From NCBI GenBank assembly GCA_041940025.1, contig JBGTSY010000003.1, positions 1-64,000 on the forward strand: a DNA stretch of 64,000 nucleotides. The letters run 5' to 3'. The notes under the pieces are model-generated. The model did no database searches and was not told where the DNA came from. It saw only the letters and a program-made list of their open reading frames with translations. The DNA comes from UBA5859 sp041940025 (GTDB lineage Bacteria; Pseudomonadota; Gammaproteobacteria; UBA5859). The position numbers and the translations under genes are program-made. Positions 33,219 to 41,779 of this stretch are shown here, one piece after another (within the stretch, counting starts at the first letter, position 1; each line of letters begins with the position of its first letter).

Positions 33219-33998
33219 ATGAGCAACGAAGAGATTATTGCACTGCGCAACATTCGCACTGCGTTTGGCACCCAGGTTGTTCATGACAACTTACACTTGT
33301 CCATTAGTAGGGGTGAAATTTTAGGATTGGCAGGAGGAAGTGGTAGCGGTAAAACCACTTTACTGCGTCAAATGGCTTTGTTAACACCGGCGCAACAAGG
33401 TGAAATAACATTGTTTGGCGAGGACATTCAACAGCGCAACGAAAAACAATTGAATCGTTTACGTCAACGCATAGGCATTATGTTTCAACGAGGCGCACTG
33501 TTTAGCGGATTAACTGTACTGGAAAATATCGCCTTCCCATTGACTGAGCATACCCAGCTGAGTAAACAATTGATTCGTCAAATCGCCAATCTGAAACTCT
33601 CTTTAGTGGGACTGCCTACTCAAGTTGGCTACAAATATCCCAGCGAACTGAGTGGTGGTATGATAAAAAGAGCCGCCATTGCTCGAGCGATTGCACTCGA
33701 TCCAGAATTAATATTCCTGGATGAACCCACAGCCGGGCTCGATCCAAATAGCGCCGCCGCACTGGATGAATTAATTCTCTCCATGAAAAAGCTGTTAGGC
33801 TTAACAGTGGTTGTGGTAACCCACGATCTGGATACGCTTTGGCACACCACCGACAGAGTTGCGCTACTGGGCCAGCAACAAGTATTGTCTGTGGAGCCAA
33901 TGGAAAAATTGGTTCAAAATAGTGATCCAATAGTACAACAATATTTTCACCAAAATCGAGCGCAATTGGCTAAGGAACGGGCATGCAATCACAAGTAA
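33219..33998 (+). CDS. MlaF-type ABC ATPase
   Basis: The 259-aa ATPase has Walker A GGSGSGKTT (~40-48), Q-loop in MFQRGALFSGLTV, signature LSGGM, Walker B LIFLDEPTAGLDP and a switch His in VVTHD. The GALF(S/D)SLTV stretch is characteristic of MlaF. It powers lipid transport by the preceding permease. It starts immediately after the permease stop and overlaps the MCE gene by 16 bp. Confidence 0.93.
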   Translation: MSNEEIIALRNIRTAFGTQVVHDNLHLSISRGEILGLAGGSGSGKTTLLRQMALLTPAQQGEITLFGEDIQQRNEKQLNRLRQRIGIMFQRGALFSGLTVLENIAFPLTEHTQLSKQLIRQIANLKLSLVGLPTQVGYKYPSELSGGMIKRAAIARAIALDPELIFLDEPTAGLDPNSAAALDELILSMKKLLGLTVVVVTHDLDTLWHTTDRVALLGQQQVLSVEPMEKLVQNSDPIVQQYFHQNRAQLAKERACNHK

Positions 33999-34909
33999 AT
34001 TACGCAGCGGTCGGACTCTTTGTCGTCTCCCTCAGCGTGGCGCTCATCAGTTTGGGATTGTGGATTGGTGCTGACATCAGCCCTAAAGAATTTAAACGCT
34101 ACGATGCTTTTTTTAACGAATCCGTCTCAGGACTCAATATCAATGCGCCAGTGAAGTACCGAGGCGTGAATGTGGGTCGAGTCAGCCACATTCAACTCTC
34201 CTTGGACAATCCACAGCAGGTTTGGGTTGAACTGGAAATCGAGTCTCAAATACCTGTAAAAGTGGATACCTATGCCATGTTATCTGTACAAGGCATAACT
34301 GGCATTGCCCACATAGAATTAGAGGGAGGGACCGCCCTTGCGGCAACTTTAGAGGCCCATGAAGACGCTCCTTATCCTGTCATCCAAACGAAACCTTCAC
34401 TCTTCACCCGCATAGATGATGCGGTAAGCGAAATATATGGGACGCTCGGCGTGCTGGCAGAAGATATCAATTTGCTAATCAGTGATGAGAATCGAGAGAG
34501 CGTTAAAATTACTTTACGCAACGTCGCAGCCTTGACTGAGGTCTTTTCTGAGAACTCTACCGATCTGGAAAAAACCTTTGATGATGCATCAAACATTATT
34601 GCGAATGTAGATCTCGCAACTGAAAACCTACCGACACTCATTGGCAACCTAGAACAATCAGTAAATGAGTTTAATCAAACGGCAGGCTCTGTCCGCAGCA
34701 TGACAACCAATATAGATGCGATGGTAAACGACGTACATAAAGAACTAAACAGACTGCTTCGAACCTCGGGACCTGAGATCACCAGCTTAATCGAGCGCTT
34801 AAACACTCTAGCAGATGAAATCAGCACCCTTTCTAGAAAAATTACGACAGAATCTAGTCCATTATTATTCCGCCCCACTCAACTGACACCAGGACCGGGA
34901 GAGGAGTGA
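33983..34909 (+). CDS. MCE-domain (MlaD-like) lipid-binding protein
   Basis: The 308-aa protein has an N-terminal membrane helix (~8-28) and one MCE domain (~38-120: FFNESVSGLNINAPVKYRGV and VGRVSHIQL). It is followed by a long helical region (~130-290) that could form the alpha-helical tube or coiled coil seen in MCE assemblies. It is anchored in the inner membrane facing the periplasm, with the permease and ATPase upstream. It is longer than E. coli MlaD (183 aa), closer to the single-MCE proteins paired with PqiC-like lipoproteins. Confidence 0.9.
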   Translation: MQSQVNYAAVGLFVVSLSVALISLGLWIGADISPKEFKRYDAFFNESVSGLNINAPVKYRGVNVGRVSHIQLSLDNPQQVWVELEIESQIPVKVDTYAMLSVQGITGIAHIELEGGTALAATLEAHEDAPYPVIQTKPSLFTRIDDAVSEIYGTLGVLAEDINLLISDENRESVKITLRNVAALTEVFSENSTDLEKTFDDASNIIANVDLATENLPTLIGNLEQSVNEFNQTAGSVRSMTTNIDAMVNDVHKELNRLLRTSGPEITSLIERLNTLADEISTLSRKITTESSPLLFRPTQLTPGPGEE

Positions 34910-34913
34910 TCCC

Positions 34914-35564
34914 TTGGAAAAAAAAATAACAACTTGCCTAGACGGTCAACGCAGTCATCTAACCGGCTCGCTCATTCTTCTTTGCTCTGTGGCTTTAGCA
35001 AGTTGTGGGCTGGGACTAAACAATAACTTTCAACCACCCGCTATATACTATTTTGATATCACTTTCCCAGAGCCCAGCGACACCGAGCACAACCACAACC
35101 CTTCACTTTCGGTAGCGCAACCACGAGCCCACCCTGGTTTCGAGAGCAGGCACATCGTTTATCAACGTTCGGCCCATCGACTGGAGCACTATACACAAAG
35201 CACATGGGCCACCAGGCCAGCAGAAATGCTTGGACCTCTATTGGTACGCAGCTTAGAACAATCAGGATATTTTAACACTGTGATCGACGCACCAAGCAAC
35301 ATGGCCACGGATTATCGATTGGAAACCGATCTGATCAGACTGATCCAGGTTTTCGAAGGTGAACAAGCTTATATTCACCTCGTGCTAAGAGTGCATCTGT
35401 TGGATATGGAAAAAAATAAAATTATTGCGACTCGATTAATCGATATCAACAAACCCAGCCCCACCTTGGATGCAAAGGGTGGTGTCTTAGCGACTAATGC
35501 GGCGATAAAAGAAGCGTTACATGAAATCAATCGATTTTGTGGGCAAACGATTCTCGATCTCTGA
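34914..35564 (+). CDS. ABC-type auxiliary lipoprotein (PqiC/DUF330-like)
   Basis: The 216-aa protein has a TTG start at 34914 and a lipobox VALASC at ~26-31. The mature domain (YYFDITFPEP, VYQRSAHRLEHYTQSTWATR, LVRSLEQSGYFNTV) is the PqiC/DUF330 pattern of lipoproteins that join MCE transporters to the outer membrane. It is the last gene of the lipid-transport operon, ending 8 bp before the convergent cyclic-nucleotide-binding gene. Confidence 0.85.
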   Translation: MEKKITTCLDGQRSHLTGSLILLCSVALASCGLGLNNNFQPPAIYYFDITFPEPSDTEHNHNPSLSVAQPRAHPGFESRHIVYQRSAHRLEHYTQSTWATRPAEMLGPLLVRSLEQSGYFNTVIDAPSNMATDYRLETDLIRLIQVFEGEQAYIHLVLRVHLLDMEKNKIIATRLIDINKPSPTLDAKGGVLATNAAIKEALHEINRFCGQTILDL

Positions 35565-35572
35565 AAGACTGC

Positions 35573-36151
35573 TTAGCTATCAATACTGCTGGATTTCACG
35601 CGAAAACGATTGCTGTTTTTACTGACTTCGTACAACCGCTCCATCTCTTCTTTTAAATTATCCAGTTCTTTGCGGACTCGCACTAATTCTTCATCAGTCT
35701 TTCGCAGTTTCTTGGATAGCACTTCTGCAAACATTTTATATAAAACTGAATACGCGGCTTGGCGATTGTCTTCACCGACACGGTCCATAAATGATGCATC
35801 GGTCGCCAAACAGATTGTGTCAGTTGCCGCCACTAAAGAAGCGGATCGAGTACTGCCATCAATCACCGCCACCTCTCCAAACATTTCGCCTGGATCAGAA
35901 AAACTTGTGATTACCTTGGAATTTTTAAGTACGCTGACGGTGCCCGATATCAAGATGTATATCCAGGAATCATAAACACCTTCGGGGATAATCAGCTCAC
36001 CAGCCTCATAACGCTGCAGCTTGCTCAAGATGACCAACTCATCAAGTATAGTGTCATCTAGTGACTTCAAAAACGGAAGTTGCTTAAAACGCTTATAGAT
36101 ATCTTCACGTTTTTCTAAATAAGGAGTCTCTTTCACGCCGATGTCCCTCAC
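35573..36151 (-). CDS. Cyclic-nucleotide-binding-domain protein
   Basis: The protein has 192 aa. A cNMP-binding fold spans ~20-140 (LIIPEGVYDSWIYILISGTV, PGEMFGEVAVIDGSTRSAS, the phosphate-binding cassette with Glu and Arg). It is followed by a C-terminal coiled coil (~145-180) instead of a DNA-binding helix-turn-helix, so it is not a CRP-type regulator. Such stand-alone proteins may sense cAMP/cGMP and act through protein contacts. The partner is unknown. Confidence 0.85.
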   Translation of the reverse strand: MRDIGVKETPYLEKREDIYKRFKQLPFLKSLDDTILDELVILSKLQRYEAGELIIPEGVYDSWIYILISGTVSVLKNSKVITSFSDPGEMFGEVAVIDGSTRSASLVAATDTICLATDASFMDRVGEDNRQAAYSVLYKMFAEVLSKKLRKTDEELVRVRKELDNLKEEMERLYEVSKNSNRFRVKSSSIDS

Positions 36152-36244
36152 TGGTTCTGGCCGACATGAGGCTTACCCATCTCAACCCTATTGACTTAAA
36201 CGACCAGCAAGGGGATTTCTTAAACTATTGACGGAACAGTGTTA

Positions 36245-36478
36245 CTACTGGTAGCGGGTTAGCGCGCCTTCTCGCAGCCAAGCCAGCTGGGTTTCCAGCT
36301 CATATTTGAATTCATCTAGTGGGGTAGCAGCATACCAATCAAACATGCTTTCGAGTTGTCGGTAGGTAACATGACGCGCTAATTGTTTTATCAGTGAATC
36401 TATTTCAGGTCCATAAACAGGTAAGCCCTTAAAAAGCACATCCTCAAGCGGATGAACCCCAGGTTTGGCGCTAGGCAT
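36245..36478 (-). CDS. Small conserved-looking hypothetical protein
   Basis: This 77-aa protein is soluble and helical (SLIKQLARHVTYRQLESMFDW) with no signal peptide. GGAGGAAG lies just upstream of the ATG, supporting translation. No family is recognised. It stands alone between the cNMP-binding gene and a long gene-free stretch. Confidence 0.6.
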   Translation of the reverse strand: MPSAKPGVHPLEDVLFKGLPVYGPEIDSLIKQLARHVTYRQLESMFDWYAATPLDEFKYELETQLAWLREGALTRYQ

Positions 36479-37169
36479 AAACTTCCTCCTTAATCGACTT
36501 TAGGTAGCAATGCTTCAGGGGCTGTCTTTTTATGCTCCCTGCCTTCCATCCCCACCGCTTTTCTCTTAAGTGAACTGAGCTGGTTTTTGTTCTGACTAAA
36601 GGGTTTTCAGACTCAGAACCACTCAAACTTAGAATATTATTTGAGCACCGGGCCAGCGGTATTGCCAATTAAAAGCTTTTATTTTCTCACTAATCCAGAT
36701 TATTTAGTACGCCGCTACTGAAACCGATTAATAAACATATGCTATTGTTATGATTGACATTTTATCGGCGTCAATTTTTTGTACTCTGGAGCGCCCCAGT
36801 ACCAGGTAGCCCATTGCCACTGCCTCACCCAACTGGTCCGACATCTGACTTGGGGACCAAGAAAAGCAAGAGTTCCTTTTCTTAAACAAATAAGGCATCA
36901 ACGATTTTGCTGCATAAAATAAAAATCTTGTCCCTATGAGAGTGTCACTGACGTCAATTTATCGAGCCAATCAGAAGAAGTAGTATCAGGATATACAGAC
37001 TATAGCCATGGCAAACCAAGCATCTATGAGCCCCCCACAGAATCCAGAACCTAAAATTGGCTCTTCCACCAGTTGCATCACAGCTGTCAATACACTCTTT
37101 TCAGCTAAACACCGCCCAGCAGGCTGGCACCATTGATTGTCTGTTGGAAGGATAAGGGACAAAGCAAAA
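36479..37169. other. Gene-free stretch
   Basis: No supported gene, hairpin terminator or repeat was seen in ~690 bp between the small gene and tRNA-Lys. TTGACA-like boxes occur near 36753, but no downstream gene fits them. Confidence 0.5.
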
Positions 37170-37245
37170 TGGTGGGCCGTGTTGGAATCGAACCAACGAC
37201 ACGCGGGTTAAAAGCCCGCTGCTCTGCCAACTGAGCTAACGGCCC
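37170..37245 (-). tRNA. tRNA-Lys (UUU)
   Basis: The 76-nt cloverleaf is complete on the minus strand: acceptor GGGCCGT/ACGGCCC, D stem GCTC/GAGC, anticodon stem GCGGG/CCCGC with loop CTTTTAA, and T stem GTTGG/CCAAC with loop TTCGATT. The 3' CCA is encoded. In many gammaproteobacteria tRNA-Lys lies close to queC, and here the cassette array separates the two. Confidence 0.97.
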
Positions 37246-37814
37246 AAAAAAGAAGTGCAATCATACAGATGTGGCATTGAAATTCAAGCTTGAGAGTCTC
37301 TCCATAGGGCGCATAATCGGGACAAAGGGGTGCCTCACGATGCCTCTGCGCCAACACCAGCTGACAAACGGATCACCGACCATGTCGGTTCGATTGCTTG
37401 AGTGTGCGACACCTAACCAGAACGTCCACTGTTTGGAATCGAATCAGTGGTTTTTATCTGCACGCAGCATCCTAGCGCCGCTATAAAAGATCTCTCGATG
37501 TAAATACAGTCCTGTGTTTGCCTAAACGCCGAATTTATTACACGCAGCCCAACCACAGATGGAACACTTCGCGGTTACGTGACTGCAGATCTCTTCCAGA
37601 TCACATCTCATATCCGGTACTTGATCGTTATCCCACTCATTTGGTTCCGGCTTCTTTCAGAGGTCCCATCACAAGCTTGCCCTTGTCTTTCTCTTAGCCT
37701 TGGATCATACGAATATCAGGTAGGAGAGGGACTTTTACCCGACAGATTAAGCGCCATGCCTGGCACACACGAATTCATCAGCGATCGCGCAGAGCGACCT
37801 GCTGCATGCTGTGA
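37246..37814. other. Gene-free stretch beside tRNA-Lys
   Basis: No gene is supported in 569 bp. An ACCTAAC at 37411 looks like a lone attC end, and CCACTG/CAGTGG at 37426-37450 followed by T5 is a weak terminator-like hairpin. These are probably decayed ends of the cassette array. Confidence 0.4.
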
Positions 37815-38306
37815 CTATGTGGGTTCGGGGAACCTCTTCCCCATCGGTGGTCGACTTCGCGAGAGCAAGTCTCTGGTGAGCATCGTTCGCAGGCTGCTTC
37901 CAGCTTGCCGCACGATCTCATAGTGCTCTTCAGATAGCTCGCTCTCATCTCCCTGATTAGTCTTGAGCACCTCATCAACGGCGTCCTGCCAGTCGGTGTA
38001 GGCGCGCCGTGCTCCGCCGGAGAGATAGAGCCCACCCTCTTCGTAATACCAGTCTCGTAGGCTGACGGCGAGGGCTCTGAGCGATCCGTACGTCGCCGTA
38101 TCGGTTCTCGGTCGTCTCGGGAACGAACCGGTAAGCTTCCATGCGACGGGATACAACTTGGCTCGTTGCTCATGCACCCTCTCATGGATGACTCGCCGAG
38201 CCTCAAAACGAGTTTGCCAGATGGAGCCAAGGTATGCCACGAGCGCACCAACTGCGGCAGACACAACTACAGTCAGCAACTCAATCACGCGGCGTCTCTT
38301 CCACAT
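37815..38306 (-). CDS. Single-span membrane protein, integron-cassette type
   Basis: This 163-aa protein has an N-terminal membrane helix (~9-26, LLTVVVSAAVGALVAYLG). A charged helical cytoplasmic domain (FEARRVIHERVHEQRAKLYP and WQDAVDEVL) follows. Proteins of this build are common in gene cassettes and elsewhere as unknowns. It is G+C-richer than its neighbours. It is the last gene of the minus-strand cassette array. Confidence 0.65.
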   Translation of the reverse strand: MWKRRRVIELLTVVVSAAVGALVAYLGSIWQTRFEARRVIHERVHEQRAKLYPVAWKLTGSFPRRPRTDTATYGSLRALAVSLRDWYYEEGGLYLSGGARRAYTDWQDAVDEVLKTNQGDESELSEEHYEIVRQAGSSLRTMLTRDLLSRSRPPMGKRFPEPT

Positions 38307-38384
38307 AACGCCGGCAACATACGACGCGAGGAACGAGCGTCCGGCGACTCAAAGGAGCGAATTTAGTTGATTTATTTGAAGCCA

Positions 38385-39035
38385 TTAGTCACCGTCCTTG
38401 TAATACGCCATGGCAATGAATTCCCTGGCTGGCTGAAATCTGAACCCAGATGATACTGTGCATTCAACATCTCCCTCACCATAGTGGCCAATTGAGGTCA
38501 CTTCGCGGTAATTTGGTGTTCCCCTTGGGATATCAGACGGTTTCAGCTTAAGAAAAGGTTTAATGTTCTTATCTTTGACCTCGATGCAGACGATATTTTG
38601 GGAGATCTTGTAGGCAACATAGAACGTCTTAGGCACTTCTTCAATTGATTCATCCAAAGCAAAAATAAACTCACGGATCGTTGCAGTTAGTTTCCGAATA
38701 TCTTTGCGCTTGCTCGCGAGTCGCATTTGTACGGCGATCTCAAAATCACCTTTGTGATCTTGAATCCAGCGCAAATAGAAAAGACTATCGTTGATCAGTT
38801 CCAACGATTCGATTTTTTTGTATTCGATAATAACGGGATTAGCTTCTTCTGGTAGAGCAAGGCTATCAATCCGATCTGGATGCTGGGTGCCAGTTAAAAA
38901 CTCACTGGCGACGAACCGACAATTGAAAACGGTGTCGAGATTGCTCTCAATTAACATCTTCAGATCTTTTTCCAGGGCAACTTTCTTCTGCTCTACGGTA
39001 GATAGTTTTTGTCCCGAAATGTCGAATATCGGCAC
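38385..39035 (-). CDS. PD-(D/E)XK-like / DUF5655 protein
   Basis: The 216-aa protein starts MPIFDISGQKLSTVEQKK, typical of COG3586-type proteins. An N-terminal nuclease-like core (DRIDSLALPEEANPVIIEYKK, i.e. an Asp followed by E-x-K) is followed by a second domain (~105-216). Annotated relatives are called DUF5655 or predicted transport proteins, and I regard the nuclease fold as likely. It is part of the minus-strand cassette array. The C-terminal domain VECTVSSGFRFQPAREFIAM is unrecognised. Confidence 0.7.
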   Translation of the reverse strand: MPIFDISGQKLSTVEQKKVALEKDLKMLIESNLDTVFNCRFVASEFLTGTQHPDRIDSLALPEEANPVIIEYKKIESLELINDSLFYLRWIQDHKGDFEIAVQMRLASKRKDIRKLTATIREFIFALDESIEEVPKTFYVAYKISQNIVCIEVKDKNIKPFLKLKPSDIPRGTPNYREVTSIGHYGEGDVECTVSSGFRFQPAREFIAMAYYKDGD

Positions 39036-39063
39036 GTGATGATTACTCCGAAGTTTCTTTAGC

Positions 39064-39180
39064 TTCTAACGCCCGATCTCAGCCGACACCCGCCGCTACT
39101 TACCCGAAACAAAACCAAAAAAACCGACGGCGAGTGGTGGGACTTGAAGGACAAGCTCGCTTTGATTCACAATAATGCGA
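39064..39180 (-). repeat. Degenerate attC-like site
   Basis: The stretch between two cassette genes ends on the minus strand in GGGCGTTAGAAGC, close to the attC end GTTRRRY. GGCTGAGATC pairs imperfectly nearby. The other end is not clear. Confidence 0.35.
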
Positions 39181-39182
39181 CC

Positions 39183-39506
39183 TTATTCGCAATTCTTATC
39201 GTTGTATAGCTTGGTTAAATATGCACGTCTATCTTGAATTGCTTGGGTGGCCTGGCCTGCATCATAGTATGTATATAATAAACCCGGCATCCAAAATAAC
39301 CCAGCCGCAACATTAGTACCGGTCATACCTTTCTTACTATCAACGTCTCGTTCTACTTGGTCCAGTTTTTGGAATTCACTTTGCAACTGATCACATGACA
39401 TCTTGTTATCACCAAACTGAACTACCTGCACTTTTCTTGATGTGGCACAGCCACTCAACAAAAACAAGCTAATTAAACAACCTACCGCGATTACTGATTT
39501 TTTCAT
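39183..39506 (-). CDS. Small lipoprotein (cassette gene)
   Basis: The 107-aa protein has a lipoprotein signal with LLSGC (Cys ~20). The mature part has a helical stretch (MSCDQLQSEFQKLDQVERDV) and a hydrophobic Gly/Ala segment (TNVAAGLFWMPGLLYTYYD) that may insert in the membrane. Similar small lipoproteins are frequent in integron cassettes. The function is unknown. A well-formed attC lies just upstream (39532-39644). Confidence 0.75.
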   Translation of the reverse strand: MKKSVIAVGCLISLFLLSGCATSRKVQVVQFGDNKMSCDQLQSEFQKLDQVERDVDSKKGMTGTNVAAGLFWMPGLLYTYYDAGQATQAIQDRRAYLTKLYNDKNCE

Positions 39507-39531
39507 TGCAATTTTTCTGTTGTGTGATGAA

Positions 39532-39644
39532 ATCTAACCGGCTCCGCTGTTGAGCGACACTTCTGAATTATCAGGAGCCAGCGAAGCTTGGATGAGATAA
39601 CGAGAGGAACACAGCTGCGGTGGTGTTCCAACGCGTTGTTAGGT
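39532..39644 (-). repeat. attC recombination site
   Basis: Read on the minus strand it begins ACCTAACAACGCG and ends CCGGTTAGAT, matching RYYYAAC and GTTRRRY. The 113-bp site has imperfect internal complementarity. The stop codon of the preceding cupin cassette (39639-39641) lies inside the first box, the normal cassette arrangement. It shares AGCGAAGCTTGGATGAG with the sites at 40095, 45363 and 48580. Confidence 0.85.
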
Positions 39645-40067
39645 GTCATTTTTCGCAGCTCCCAATGGATTTTCATTGAAATAGCCTACGATATTCGGGA
39701 GGCTTGATTCGAAGCCACCAGGCGTATTGAATGAAATGAACCCCACTTTTGACTTGCCACGGTTTTCAAAACTGTGCTCAATACCACCTGGAATATAGAT
39801 AAATGAGCCTTTTCCTGCATCTTGCCACCCGCGATGCTCGAGAAATACAGACAACGCCCCTTCGATAACGTAGTAGACGTGAGATTCCGGGTGAGAATGG
39901 GCATGAGGCCCTTCGGTATTGGGTTCTATCCACCACTCAGATACCGACACCGAGGAATCGGTTTCCTCGAGATCCGCTTTGAATACCGCTGACATTGGGC
40001 CCATAGAATATGTTCGGCCTTCGTTTGGGCCAATTATCAATGGTGTATTTTGTCTTTTCACTTTCAT
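39639..40067 (-). CDS. Cupin-domain protein (cassette paralogue 1)
   Basis: I start at ATG 40067 (MKVKRQNTPL, 142 aa), because the longer frame would begin inside the upstream attC. A cupin beta-barrel is visible with the first motif EGPHAHSHPESHVYYVIEG (two His, Glu) and the second PGGIEHSFENRG (His). It is probably a metal-binding small-molecule enzyme or sensor. It is clearly related to the cassette cupin at 51468-51887 (shared EGRxYxMG, SEWWxEP, HSHxEx, THDFENRG-like motifs). Confidence 0.85.
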   Translation of the reverse strand: MKVKRQNTPLIIGPNEGRTYSMGPMSAVFKADLEETDSSVSVSEWWIEPNTEGPHAHSHPESHVYYVIEGALSVFLEHRGWQDAGKGSFIYIPGGIEHSFENRGKSKVGFISFNTPGGFESSLPNIVGYFNENPLGAAKNDT

Positions 40068-40094
40068 TGGCTTCTCAAATGTTCCGACAGTGAC

Positions 40095-40196
40095 AGCTAA
40101 CGGGTTCGGCTGTTGCACAGCATCCCTGTATTATCCAGAGTTAGCAAAGCTTGGAGGAAATAACAATTGGGGTGCCGTTCCAACACATTGTTAGGT
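40095..40196 (-). repeat. attC recombination site
   Basis: On the minus strand it opens ACCTAACAATGTG and closes CCCGTTAGCT. The internal AGCAAAGCTTGGAGGA is shared with the attC family at 39532, 45363 and 48580. The length is 102 bp. Confidence 0.8.
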
Positions 40197-40463
40197 CACG
40201 CTCACGCCTTCTGTGATCTAAAAATAGTAAACCATGATTCAATTACCAAGATACCATATTTTTTACTTACGACCGTCAACCAGTTGGGCGCAACAGCCGC
40301 GCCCGTTAAATCGCGTCAGCACCTTTCGGCATGAGCGCGGCTTAACCACCCGCTTTGGGGTGCCGAGCGAAAGCGAGCGCTTCCCAGCGAACCCTATACT
40401 TTGACTGGCGACGGGGCCCGCTCTGGCTTGAACGACTGTGGCCACCTGCGATGCAGAGCAGCG

Positions 40464-41555
40464 TTAACCCTTTCCTGGTCGCGGCACGTCGCCGGCATCG
40501 ACGCCCTGTGCATCGGCCACATCTCGTGCCCAGGCCCAGTCGTCACCTTCGGCTTCCAGAGCGTTCTGACCTCTACCCCGTACCGGCGCGTAAACCAGAC
40601 GCGTGAGCAGTGCGAAGTGATCCGAGCCGATGTGTGGCATGCGCGCGATCGAGCGTACCGTGAAGTGGTGTGAGTGAAACAGGTGATCCAGCGGCCAACG
40701 CGCTAGGCGATAGTCGGCGTGAAAGGTATTGTACATGCCGCGCCCGACCCGAGGATCCAGCAATCCACTGAGTTTACGAAACAGGCGCGTCGTCGCCGAC
40801 CAGGCCACATCGTTGAGGTCGCCGGTTACCACCACCGGCTGGTCGCTGCGGGCCACACTGCGGGCCACCACTATCAACTCGGCATCGCGCTCGGCGGATT
40901 CCGGGTTCTCAGTAGGACTCGGTGGCGCCGGATGCAGAAAGTGCATGCGTACTTTCGAACCATTGCGCATAGTAACCAGCGCGTGCATCGAGGGCACATC
41001 GTCTTCGACGAGATAGTCCACGGTAACCTCCGACAGGGGTAAACAGGAATAAACATGCATACCGTAGAGATTGTCCAGTGGACACTTGATGCTGTGCGGC
41101 ATCTGCTCCGCCAAAACGTCCAGTCTGTCCTGCCACCACTGATCTGATTCCAGAGTCACAAGCACGTCGGGTGAATGTTCCTTGACCAATCTAATGAGCG
41201 CATCAGCGTTGCGGTTCGGCGTGAGAACATTGGCGGTAAGTATACTTAGCGCCCTTTGCGGACTATCGTCGATGGCTGCCTTCACCTCTACCGGCCAAAA
41301 CAGTGTGTAAGGCAAGATCCACCACATCTGCCAGGCAAGGCAGCACGCGGTAACTGCGATTAAAAGCAGACTCAGAGGATGGCCCAGATCCAGCAGAACC
41401 CCTTCAGCCATCAGCATGAGCGCCGCGAGGACTGCAAATTGTAGGCGAGGAAAGTCCATCCCTCTCACAAGCCAATGCGGGTGGCGCGACAATGGAAGTA
41501 ACGTCGCCACCAACAGCAGCGCCGCCAATAGTGTGAAGATGTTCAACAACATCAT
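40464..41555 (-). CDS. Endonuclease/exonuclease/phosphatase-family membrane protein
   Basis: I start at ATG 41555 (MMLLNIFTLL, 363 aa), with GAGGAG 8 bp upstream; the frame opens at 41624. Three membrane helices (~1-20, 38-58, 62-85) are followed by an EEP catalytic domain: ILTANVLTPN, VLVTLES (metal Glu), GDLNDVAWS and IGSDHFALL. These are the DNase I-like active-site motifs. Such membrane EEP proteins are often annotated as endonucleases or sphingomyelinase-like. It is markedly G+C-richer than neighbouring cassettes, suggesting a different origin. Confidence 0.85.
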   Translation of the reverse strand: MMLLNIFTLLAALLLVATLLPLSRHPHWLVRGMDFPRLQFAVLAALMLMAEGVLLDLGHPLSLLLIAVTACCLAWQMWWILPYTLFWPVEVKAAIDDSPQRALSILTANVLTPNRNADALIRLVKEHSPDVLVTLESDQWWQDRLDVLAEQMPHSIKCPLDNLYGMHVYSCLPLSEVTVDYLVEDDVPSMHALVTMRNGSKVRMHFLHPAPPSPTENPESAERDAELIVVARSVARSDQPVVVTGDLNDVAWSATTRLFRKLSGLLDPRVGRGMYNTFHADYRLARWPLDHLFHSHHFTVRSIARMPHIGSDHFALLTRLVYAPVRGRGQNALEAEGDDWAWARDVADAQGVDAGDVPRPGKG

Positions 41556-41704
41556 AATGTGATCTCCTCGCCCGCAAACTTCGACGGACGCTGGAGCAAG
41601 ACGTGATCCACAGCAATTCGCCAATCAGGTTGAACAAGAAACGGCATCGGTTGTTTATTATAATCCTCAGCGGTGTTAAGACGAATCAGCATGGCCATTG
41701 CCAC

Positions 41705-41777
41705 GCTTAACACGCCTTGCTCAGCGAAAAATTAGGCGCGTAGCGAGTAGTTTTTCCGCGTGCAGTAATTGTTAGGT
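41705..41777 (-). repeat. attC recombination site
   Basis: The 73-bp site has perfect ends: ACCTAAC and GTTAAGC on the minus strand. CACGC/GCGTG inner boxes pair. It lies directly after the stop of the beta-lactamase-like gene. Confidence 0.85.
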
Positions 41778-41779
41778 GT

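Noticed and set aside
37426..37450. Second tRNA-like T-arm (TTGGAATCGAATCAG)
   Set aside because: No acceptor, D or anticodon arm can be assembled around it; it is at most a hairpin.
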